From: Pseudohaliea sp964438205
GTDB taxonomy: Bacteria > Pseudomonadota > Gammaproteobacteria > Pseudomonadales > Halieaceae
Direction: 5' to 3'
Assembly (NCBI GenBank): GCA_964438205.1
Contig: CAYTJQ010000007.1
Span: 23,191-87,190 of the forward strand
Length of the DNA stretch: 64,000 nucleotides
Made by a program: the position numbers and the translations under genes. The notes beneath the pieces were generated by a model. It saw nothing but the letters and a program-made list of their open reading frames with translations, did no database searches and was not told the DNA's origin. Within the stretch, counting starts at the first letter, position 1; every line of letters starts with the position of its first letter. Shown one piece after another: positions 57,799 to 64,000 of the stretch.

Positions 57799-58850
57799 AC
57801 GCCGACCCCCCCGCCGGCGGCCCGGCCTGCCCGCTGCCCCTCGCCGGGGACGACGTGGTGCAGCTTGCCCACGGCGGCGGCGGGCAGCTGATGCACGAGC
57901 TCCTGCAGAACGTTTTCCTGCCCGCTTTCGGCGACCCGCTCGGTGCCGGCGGCCACGACAGCGCCGTGTTCAGCGCGGGCGCGGAGCGGCTGGCGATCAC
58001 CACCGACGGCTACGTCGTGCAGCCGCTGGAGTTTCCCGGCGGCGACATCGGCTCGCTCGCCGTGCACGGCACGGTCAACGACCTGCTCATGGCCGGCGCC
58101 AGGCCGCGCTACCTGAGCGCGTCCTTCATCCTCGAGGCCGGCCTGCCGCTGGCGACGCTGCGCCGCGTCGTGATCTCCATGCGCGACGCGGCCGCCGCCA
58201 GCGGCGTCGCCATCGTGACCGGCGATACCAAGGTGGTCGAGGGGGGGCGCGGCGACGGCATCTACCTCGCGACCACCGGCATCGGCACGCTGTTCCCGGG
58301 TACGGCGATCGGCCCCGGTGCCATCCGCCCCGGCGACCGGGTGCTGCTGAGCGGGGATATCGCCCGCCATGGCATGGCGGTGATGGCGGCCCGGGAGGGC
58401 CTTGCCGTGACACCGGCGATCGAGTCCGACAGCGCGCCGCTCAACGACGCCGTGCTGCCGCTGCTCGAGGCCGGGGTGACCGTGCACTGCCTGCGCGACC
58501 TGACCCGCGGCGGCCTCGCCTCGGCGCTGCTGGAGCTGGCCGCCGGCGCCGGCGTCACCATCGCCATCGAGGAGACCCGCGTGCCCGTGCGCGAGGACGT
58601 GCGCGCCCTCTGCGAGCTGCTCGGCCTCGACCCGCTGCACGTGGCCAACGAAGGCCGCTTCATCGCCATCGTTCCGGCGCAGGAGGCAGACCGGGCCCTG
58701 GCCCTGCTCCGGGCCAGCGCGCTCGCCGTCGGTGCCCGGGACATCGGCGAAGTGCAGGCGGGTGCCGGCGGGGTGCGGGCGCGGACCGCGGTGGGGACGG
58801 AGCGGCCCATCACCATGCTGACCGGCGAACAGTTGCCGCGCATCTGCTGA
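57795..58850 (+). CDS. hypE: Carbamoyl dehydratase HypE
   Basis: The 351-residue PurM-like ATPase has LAHGGGGQLMHELL, DSAVF, ITTDGYVVQPLEFPGGDIGSLAVHGTVNDLLMAGA and GDTKVVEGG. It ends PRIC, the C-terminal Cys that receives the carbamoyl group and is dehydrated to thiocyanate. GTG 57795 overlaps the hypD stop by 4 bp. It is the last gene of the hydrogenase run; ppsA follows after 39 bp. Confidence 0.96.
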   Translation: MNADPPAGGPACPLPLAGDDVVQLAHGGGGQLMHELLQNVFLPAFGDPLGAGGHDSAVFSAGAERLAITTDGYVVQPLEFPGGDIGSLAVHGTVNDLLMAGARPRYLSASFILEAGLPLATLRRVVISMRDAAAASGVAIVTGDTKVVEGGRGDGIYLATTGIGTLFPGTAIGPGAIRPGDRVLLSGDIARHGMAVMAAREGLAVTPAIESDSAPLNDAVLPLLEAGVTVHCLRDLTRGGLASALLELAAGAGVTIAIEETRVPVREDVRALCELLGLDPLHVANEGRFIAIVPAQEADRALALLRASALAVGARDIGEVQAGAGGVRARTAVGTERPITMLTGEQLPRIC

Positions 58851-58889
58851 GACGGCGGAAGGAACGGGAAACAACGGGGGAGCTGTGAC

Positions 58890-61340
58890 ATGAGCAAGCA
58901 GGGGAAGGACCGGCGCCCGGTGCGCTGGCTGTCGGAACTCGGCATGGACGACGTGCCCCTGGTCGGTGGCAAGAACGCCTCCCTCGGGGAAATGGTCTCG
59001 CGGCTGGGGGAGCAGGGCATCGCGGTGCCCGACGGCTTTGCCACCACCGCCGATGCCTTCCGCGACTTCGTCGCCGCCAATGACCTGGGAGAGCGCATCG
59101 GCGCGCAGCTGGCGCGCTTCCGGGAGGACCACGGCACCCTGCACGAGGCGGGCAGCGCGATCCGCGCGCTGCTCGCCGCAGCGCCGTTGCCCGCCGCCCT
59201 CGAGGGCGCGCTGCGCGAGGCCTACGGCGAACTGGCGGAGCGCTGCGGGGAGACCGAACCGGCAGTGGCCGTGCGCTCCAGCGCCACCGCCGAGGACCTG
59301 CCGGATGCGAGCTTTGCGGGTCAGCAGGAGACCTTCCTCAATGTGCGCGGTGGCGATGCGCTGGTGGCGGCCTGTCGCCGCTGCTTCGCGTCGCTGTTCA
59401 CCGACCGCGCCATCAGCTACCGGGAGGAAAAGGGCTTCGACCATCTCGCCGTGGCCCTGTCCGTCGGCGTGCAGCGCATGGTGCGCTCCGACTGCGGGGC
59501 CTCCGGCGTCATGTTCACCATCGATACGGAAACGGGCTTCCCCGACGCCATCGTCATCAACGCGGCCTGGGGGCTCGGTGAGACCGTCGTCGGCGGCGAG
59601 GTCGACCCGGACGAGTACACGGTGTTCAAGCCGCTCCTCGCCGACACGGCGCTGCGGCCGATCCTCTCCCGGCGCATCGGCGACAAGGCCATCAAGGCGG
59701 TCTACGGCGACGGGGCCGAGCCGGTGCGCCGGGTGGCGACGGACGAACGCGAGCGCGGCAGCCGCGTCCTCTGTGACGATGACATCCTCGCCCTGGCGCG
59801 CAAGGCGGTGGCGATCGAGGCGCACTACGGCAGGCCCATGGACATCGAGTGGGCCCGGGACGGCCTGACCGGCGAGCTGTACATCGTGCAGGCCCGGCCG
59901 GAGACCGTGCAGGCCGCGCGCAAGGCCGGTGTGCTGACCACGCATCGGCTCACCGAGCGCTCGCGGGAGCTGGCCCGCGGCCTCGCGGTCGGCGACAGCA
60001 TCGCCAGCGGGCGCGTGCGCCTGCTCCGCGACCCCGCCGAGGGCGCTGACTTCCGCCGCGGCGACGTGCTGGTCGCCGCGGTCACGGACCCGGACTGGGG
60101 TCCGATCATGGAACGCGCCGCCGCCGTGATCACGGACCACGGCGGGCGCACGGCCCACGCGGCCATCGTCAGCCGGGAGATCGGCATCCCCGCCGTCGTC
60201 GGTACGGGCAATGCGACCGCGGTGCTGAAGGACGGTGACGAGGTGACCGTGTGCTGCGCCGAGGGTGCCGAGGGCGTCGTCTACGAAGGCCTCCTCGCGC
60301 ACGAATCGGAAGCCGTGGACCTGTCGGACCTGCCGCAGACGCGAACCCGGATCATGCTCAATATCGCCAGCCCGGCCGGCGCGTTCCGCTGGCACGCGCT
60401 GCCCTGCCACGGCGTGGGCCTCGCGCGCATGGAGTTCATCGTCGCCAGCATCATCAAGGTCCACCCGATGGCCCTGGTGCGTTTCGACGAGCTGGACGAC
60501 GCAGCGACGAAGGCGGAGATCGAGGCCCTCACCCGCGGCTTCGAGGACAAGACGGAATACTTCGTCGACGGCCTGGCCGCCGGCATCGCGCAGATCGCCG
60601 CCGCCCAGTACCCGGACCCGGTGATCATCCGCATGAGCGACTTCAAGAGCAACGAGTACGCCAGCCTGATCGGCGGCGCGGGCTTCGAGCCCGCTGAGGA
60701 GAACCCGATGATCGGGGTGCGCGGCGCCTCGCGCTACTACCGCGATCTCTACCGGGAGGGCTTCCAGCTCGAGTGCCAGGCCATCCGCCGGGTGCGCGAG
60801 ACCATCGGCCTCGACAACGTCGTCGTCATGATCCCCTTCTGCCGCACCACGGCCGAGGCCGACAAGGTGCTGGCCGTGATGGCCGAGGCGGGCCTCGAGC
60901 GCGGGAAACGGGGGCTGAAGGTCTACGTGATGGCGGAGATCCCCGCCAACGTCATCCTGGCCGAGGCCTTCGCCGAGCGCTTCGACGGCTTCAGTATCGG
61001 CAGCAACGACCTGACCCAGCTCACCCTGGGCATCGATCGCGATTCTTCGGATCTCGCCGACCTCTTCGACGAGAGCAATCCGGCGATCACCGCCATGATC
61101 CGCGCGCTGATCGAGCGGGCCCACGCGGCGGGGCGTCCCGTGGGTCTCTGTGGCCAGGCGCCGAGCGACAACCCGGAGTTCGCGGCTTTCCTGGTGGAGG
61201 CCGGTATCGATTCCATCTCCCTGAACCCGGACAGCGTGGTCCGGGTGACGCAGATCGTCGCCGAGGCGGAGGCGGCGGGGGGCGCCCCGGCAGTGAGCCC
61301 GGGCGGTGATGCCGTGGGGGCCGTCCCGGCCCCCGGCTAG
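58890..61340 (+). CDS. ppsA: Phosphoenolpyruvate synthase
   Basis: The 816-residue protein has the ATP-grasp PEP/pyruvate-binding domain (VGGKNASLGEM near residue 27, AVRSSATAEDLPDASFAGQQETFLN), the phosphohistidine domain with His423 in GGRTAHAAIVSREIG, and the PEP-utiliser barrel (MIGVRGASRYY, GSNDLTQLTLGIDRDS, CGQAPSD with the catalytic Cys). It makes PEP, AMP and Pi from pyruvate and ATP for gluconeogenesis. A strong ribosome site (GGGGGAG) precedes the ATG. The 39 bp gap from hypE leaves room for read-through from the hydrogenase operon. The last codons contain a GC inverted repeat (61316-61334). Confidence 0.96.
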   Translation: MSKQGKDRRPVRWLSELGMDDVPLVGGKNASLGEMVSRLGEQGIAVPDGFATTADAFRDFVAANDLGERIGAQLARFREDHGTLHEAGSAIRALLAAAPLPAALEGALREAYGELAERCGETEPAVAVRSSATAEDLPDASFAGQQETFLNVRGGDALVAACRRCFASLFTDRAISYREEKGFDHLAVALSVGVQRMVRSDCGASGVMFTIDTETGFPDAIVINAAWGLGETVVGGEVDPDEYTVFKPLLADTALRPILSRRIGDKAIKAVYGDGAEPVRRVATDERERGSRVLCDDDILALARKAVAIEAHYGRPMDIEWARDGLTGELYIVQARPETVQAARKAGVLTTHRLTERSRELARGLAVGDSIASGRVRLLRDPAEGADFRRGDVLVAAVTDPDWGPIMERAAAVITDHGGRTAHAAIVSREIGIPAVVGTGNATAVLKDGDEVTVCCAEGAEGVVYEGLLAHESEAVDLSDLPQTRTRIMLNIASPAGAFRWHALPCHGVGLARMEFIVASIIKVHPMALVRFDELDDAATKAEIEALTRGFEDKTEYFVDGLAAGIAQIAAAQYPDPVIIRMSDFKSNEYASLIGGAGFEPAEENPMIGVRGASRYYRDLYREGFQLECQAIRRVRETIGLDNVVVMIPFCRTTAEADKVLAVMAEAGLERGKRGLKVYVMAEIPANVILAEAFAERFDGFSIGSNDLTQLTLGIDRDSSDLADLFDESNPAITAMIRALIERAHAAGRPVGLCGQAPSDNPEFAAFLVEAGIDSISLNPDSVVRVTQIVAEAEAAGGAPAVSPGGDAVGAVPAPG

Positions 61341-61346
61341 ACCGGC

Positions 61347-63029
61347 TCAGGCGGCGGCGACCGCCGCCGTGGTCGCGGCGCGGTTGAGCGCGCCGAGAAT
61401 GCCGTTCATCGATGCCTGCACGATGTCGTGGCTGCGGCCCACGCCGCAGACCCGCTCGCCGTCGATATTGAGCTGGATGTAGCACACCGCCTCGGCGTCG
61501 GCGCTCTGCGACAGGGCGTGCTCGTTGTACTCGACCAGCACGATCGGCTTGCCGGTGAAGCGCTCCATCGCGTCGACGAAGGCCGCGACCACGCCGTTGC
61601 CGGTGCCGGTGATCTGGTGGGCCTGCCTGCCCTCGTTGAGCACGATAGTGAGCTGGTCCACGTGGTCGGCGCGGCTCAGCTGGTAGTCACCGAGCGTCCA
61701 GCGCCCGTCCGGGGCGAGGTAGGTGCGCTGGAAGAGGTCGTGGATCGCCGCCGACTGCACCTCCGATTCCTGCTCCTCGGCGTAGGCCTGCACCGTGGCG
61801 CTGAAGTCGATCTGCAGCCAGCGCGGCAGCTCGTAGCCGTGGTCCCGCTCGAGCACGTAGGCCACGCCGCCCTTGCCGGACTGGCTGTTGATGCGGATGA
61901 CCTCCTGGTAGGAGCGGCCGATGTCCGCCGGGTCGATGGGCAGGTAGGCCACCTCCCAGGGCTCGGCGTCGTCGCGCCGGGCCAGGCACTTCTTGATCGC
62001 GTCCTGGTGGCTGCCGGAGAACGCCGTGAACACCAGTTCCCCCGCGTAGGGATGGCGCGGGTGTACCGGCAGCTGCGTGCAGGCCTTCACCGTCTCGATG
62101 ATCTCGTCCATGTGGCCGAGCTGCAGCTGCGGGTCGACGCCCTGGCTGTACAGGTTCATGGCCATGGTGACGATGTCCATGTTGCCCGTACGCTCGCCGT
62201 TGCCCATGAGCGTGCCCTCGACCCGGTCGGCGCCGGCGAGGATGCCGAGCTCCGCCGCGGCCACGGCACAGCCGCGGTCGTTGTGCGTGTGCAGGGAGAC
62301 AATGAGGCAGTCACGGCGCTTCACGTGGCGGCAGAACCACTCGATCTGGTCCGCGTAGATGTTCGGCGTGCTCATCTCCACCGTCGCCGGCAGGTTGACG
62401 ATCGCCGGGCGCTCGGGGGTCGGCTGCCAGACGTCCATGACCGCGTCGCAGACCTCGACCGCGTAGTCGATCTCCGTGCCGGTGAAGCTCTCCGGGGAGT
62501 ACTCGAACACCCAGTCGGTCTCCGGGTACTTCGCCGCCTCGTCGCGCACCAGCTCGGCGCCGCGCACGGCGATGCCCGTGATGCCCGTCCGGTCGAGGCC
62601 GAAGACCTTCTCCCGCTGCACCGTGGAGGTGGAGTTGTAGACGTGAACGATAGCCCGGCGCACGCCCTTGAGGGCGGCGAAGGTCTTCTCGATCAGGTCC
62701 GGCCGGGCCTGGGTCAGGACCTGGATGGTGACATCTTCCGGGATACGGCCGTTGTCGATGAGGTCGCGCACGAAGTCGTAGTCGTGCTTCGAGGCGGAAG
62801 GAAAGCCGACCTCGATCTCCTTGAAACCGATCTTCACGAGCTGGTCCCAGAGCTGCGACTTCTGCGCCGTCGTCATGGGCTCGATGAGGGCCTGGTTGCC
62901 ATCGCGCAGGTCGACGCTGCACCAGCGCGGCGCGGCGGTCAGGCGCCGGTCCGGCCACTGCCGGTCGGGCAGGGCGACGAACTCGAAGGCGCGGTACTTG
63001 CGATAGTCAAAGTTGTCGAGACGGCTCAT
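61347..63029 (-). CDS. leuA: 2-isopropylmalate synthase
   Basis: The 560-residue protein is the long LeuA form: the TIM barrel with WCSVDLRDGNQALIEPM, EVGFPSASKHDYDFVR, LHTHNDRGCAVAAAELG (metal His pair) and GNGERTGNMD, then the regulatory LeuA dimer domain (about 430-545, ending in GVGRSHDIVQASMNGILGALNRA) for leucine feedback. It condenses acetyl-CoA with 2-ketoisovalerate. ATG 63029 gives the family start; an in-frame ATG at 63065 is possible. Its stop lies 6 bp from the ppsA stop. Downstream leucine genes are not adjacent. Confidence 0.96.
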   Translation of the reverse strand: MSRLDNFDYRKYRAFEFVALPDRQWPDRRLTAAPRWCSVDLRDGNQALIEPMTTAQKSQLWDQLVKIGFKEIEVGFPSASKHDYDFVRDLIDNGRIPEDVTIQVLTQARPDLIEKTFAALKGVRRAIVHVYNSTSTVQREKVFGLDRTGITGIAVRGAELVRDEAAKYPETDWVFEYSPESFTGTEIDYAVEVCDAVMDVWQPTPERPAIVNLPATVEMSTPNIYADQIEWFCRHVKRRDCLIVSLHTHNDRGCAVAAAELGILAGADRVEGTLMGNGERTGNMDIVTMAMNLYSQGVDPQLQLGHMDEIIETVKACTQLPVHPRHPYAGELVFTAFSGSHQDAIKKCLARRDDAEPWEVAYLPIDPADIGRSYQEVIRINSQSGKGGVAYVLERDHGYELPRWLQIDFSATVQAYAEEQESEVQSAAIHDLFQRTYLAPDGRWTLGDYQLSRADHVDQLTIVLNEGRQAHQITGTGNGVVAAFVDAMERFTGKPIVLVEYNEHALSQSADAEAVCYIQLNIDGERVCGVGRSHDIVQASMNGILGALNRAATTAAVAAA

Positions 63030-63331
63030 GGGTCGTCGGCTCCCCCGGGGCAGGGCCCGGATCATGTCATTACTGCCAGGAATTCAGGCGGCCCTGGTGC
63101 CGGCGAGGTCCGTTCCCCAAGCCCTCGTGAGGCTCGGATTTACGCGCCGCGGGGATAACTGCGTGCGCGCTGCCTGCCGCCAGCACCGCTGGCCGAAGGC
63201 ACAGTATAAAGGCACGAGCGTAGCGATTTACTGCAAATTCACCCTCGGATGCCCGCGATTTGGAGATTATTCACTAAAATCAGGTTATTTTGTAGATACA
63301 GAAGCTAACCTGGCGAAAAATCGGAGTGACC
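63030..63331. promoter_or_regulatory. Divergent leuA-lrp intergenic region
   Basis: This 302 bp stretch has no convincing gene. Its right third (about 63215-63310) is much more AT-rich than anything else in the window. On the minus strand TATACT (63208-63203) could be the -10 for leuA, giving a leader of about 165 bases. On the plus strand a promoter for the regulator is listed separately. I found no leucine-rich leader peptide. Confidence 0.5.
63270..63298 (+). promoter_or_regulatory. Candidate promoter of the Lrp/AsnC gene
   Basis: TTCACT (63270-63275, 4/6) and TAGATA (63293-63298, 3/6) are 17 bp apart, inside the AT-rich patch. The gene starts at 63332. Lrp-family genes are often autoregulated from such patches. 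Confidence 0.35.
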
Positions 63332-63814
63332 ATGGCCCGCCTCGACCGCACCGACCGCCGCATCCTCGACCTCATCCAGCGCAACGGTCGCATCAGCAAC
63401 CTCGAACTCGCCGACGCCGTCGGCCTGTCACCGACCCCCTGCGCCCGGCGCGTCAAGCGCCTGGAGGAAAGCGGCCTGATCCGGGAGACGGTCACCCTGC
63501 TGGACCAGGATGCGCTCGGCCTCAAGCTCACCGCCTACATCGGCATCTCCATGGACCGGCACACCCCGGACCGGTTCGCGGCCTTCGAGGCGGAGGTGAC
63601 CAGCTACCCCGAGGTGCTCGAATGCTCGGTGGTGACCGGGCAGGCGGCCGATTACCTGCTCAAAGCCGTGCTGCCGGACATGCAGCACTACGAACAGTTC
63701 CTCCTCGGCCGGCTCACCCGGATTCCCGGTGTGACCGGCGTGCACTCGAGTTTCGAACTGCGCCGGGTGGTGCAGCGGACGGTGCTGCCGCTGGACTACG
63801 TGGACGGGGCTTAG
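63332..63814 (+). CDS. Lrp/AsnC family transcriptional regulator
   Basis: The 160-residue protein has an N-terminal winged-HTH (LDRTDRRILDLIQRNGRISNLELADAVGLSPTPCARRVKRLEESGLI) and a C-terminal RAM ligand-binding domain (VLECSVVTGQAADYLLKAVLPDMQHYEQFLLGRLTRIPGVTGVHSSFELRRV). It should bind an amino acid and control nearby or global amino-acid genes. It is divergent from leuA across the AT-rich gap, which makes leuA a candidate target. The ATG at 63332 has GGAG 6 bases upstream; a GTG at 63326 is less likely. Confidence 0.93.
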   Translation: MARLDRTDRRILDLIQRNGRISNLELADAVGLSPTPCARRVKRLEESGLIRETVTLLDQDALGLKLTAYIGISMDRHTPDRFAAFEAEVTSYPEVLECSVVTGQAADYLLKAVLPDMQHYEQFLLGRLTRIPGVTGVHSSFELRRVVQRTVLPLDYVDGA

Positions 63815-63894
63815 CCACGGCGGACGGCGACACAGCTAACGGCACAGCGAGGAATAAGGCCGCATTCACGGGTTTTCGTGTACCCTAGCGCGCC

Positions 63895-64000
63895 ATGCCC
63901 GCATCCCCCGCTCACGACTCGCCGCGGCTCCTGGCGCTGCTCGCGGCCCTGGCCGCCCTCGGCCCGCTTTCCGTCGACATGTACCTGCCGGCGATGCCGG
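63895..64000 (+). CDS. Bcr/CflA-type MFS transporter (3' end outside window)
   Basis: The 35 residues visible from the ATG at 63895 run SPRLLALLAALAALGPLSVDMYLPAMP, the first membrane helix of the Bcr/CflA drug-resistance MFS group, where LGPLSxDMYLPAxP is characteristic. The substrate is unknown. No Shine-Dalgarno is seen; TACCCT (63881-63886) lies 8 bases before the ATG, so this may be another leaderless or short-leader start. The gene continues past the window end. Confidence 0.8.
   Translation, partial: MPASPAHDSPRLLALLAALAALGPLSVDMYLPAMP

Noticed and set aside
57762..61124. A 1120-codon open frame on the minus strand opposite hypE and ppsA
   Set aside because: hypE and ppsA have full sets of catalytic motifs on the plus strand. 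The antisense frame is His/Gly/Ala-rich without recognisable domains, a usual artefact at this GC content.
61316..61334. GC hairpin in the last codons of ppsA as a terminator
   Set aside because: GGGGGCC and GGCCCCC pair, but they lie inside coding sequence of a Gly/Pro/Ala-rich tail, so codon bias alone explains them.
63030..63200. Leucine attenuator or leader peptide before leuA
   Set aside because: Reading the minus-strand leader shows no short frame rich in leucine codons and no terminator/antiterminator pair.
1..64000. tRNA or rRNA genes, CRISPR arrays, insertion sequences, integrase or attachment sites
   Set aside because: None was seen by eye: no transposase or integrase proteins, no regularly spaced repeats, no cloverleaf-like intergenic sequence, and gaps between genes are mostly below 230 bp.

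Overview
The window is uniformly GC-rich (about 70 percent by eye) and densely coded. It looks like one chromosomal segment of a gammaproteobacterium. Supporting marks are the parE-cpdA-yqiB-tolC neighbourhood known from enterics, the glnE-ilvE pair known from pseudomonads, a fused amino-acid-kinase/GNAT argA, rdgC, and an AlgZ/AlgR-like LytS/LytTR pair. The mix with a group 3b-type [NiFe] hydrogenase, an octaheme cytochrome, a SelD fusion and MnmH suggests a Chromatiales/Ectothiorhodospiraceae-like organism, but that placement is inference. I see no phage, IS element, CRISPR array, rRNA or tRNA.

Layout. 1-5.6 kb: 5'-truncated HAMP-GGDEF-EAL protein, DUF3034 outer-membrane-like protein, lipoprotein truncated globin, a decayed ion-channel gene, a GNAT, then a LytS/LytTR two-component pair. 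5.6-10.4 kb: two divergent genes of unknown function (an exported coiled-coil protein and an HTH-TM-repeat protein) and a phytanoyl-CoA dioxygenase-like enzyme. 10.4-14.6 kb (minus): rdgC-mnmH-selD, the last a flavoprotein-selenophosphate synthase fusion, giving selenium donation to tRNA. 14.7-17.9 kb: glyoxalase-like protein and a partner-switching module (phosphatase and kinase domains in one protein plus a STAS protein). 17.9-21.7 kb: glutamine amidotransferase, octaheme-TPR cytochrome, YceI. 21.8-26.7 kb: parE, cpdA, yqiB and divergent tolC. 26.7-35.7 kb: envelope or glycan region with two methyltransferases, an alpha-toroid protein, a GT4 glycosyltransferase and all four dTDP-L-rhamnose genes, split as rmlAC (+) facing rmlDB-yhhN (-). 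34.8-41.3 kb (minus): lipase, ilvE, glnE, orphan GspE ATPase. 41.4-48.7 kb: phosphate uptake (DUF47-pit), argA, DUF6279 lipoprotein, glyoxalase-like protein, threonine/serine dehydratase, AGCS symporter.

48.8-58.9 kb is the main functional block: an eleven-gene plus-strand operon in which almost every start overlaps the previous stop. It encodes a four-subunit soluble NAD(P)-linked [NiFe] hydrogenase (hydB, a cNMP-binding-domain protein, hydG, hydD, hydA), a maturation protease, and hypA, F, C, D, E. hypB is absent here and HypA lacks its zinc ribbon. ppsA follows 39 bp later. The window closes with convergent leuA, a 302 bp regulatory gap, an Lrp/AsnC regulator and the start of a Bcr/CflA-type transporter.

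Regulatory themes visible by eye: two promoters whose -10 lies 6 bp from an ATG without Shine-Dalgarno (likely leaderless), several GC hairpins without U-tracts placed on or just after stop codons, a three-copy 8 bp tandem repeat directly before the argA start, and a start codon buried in a perfect 16 bp palindrome.
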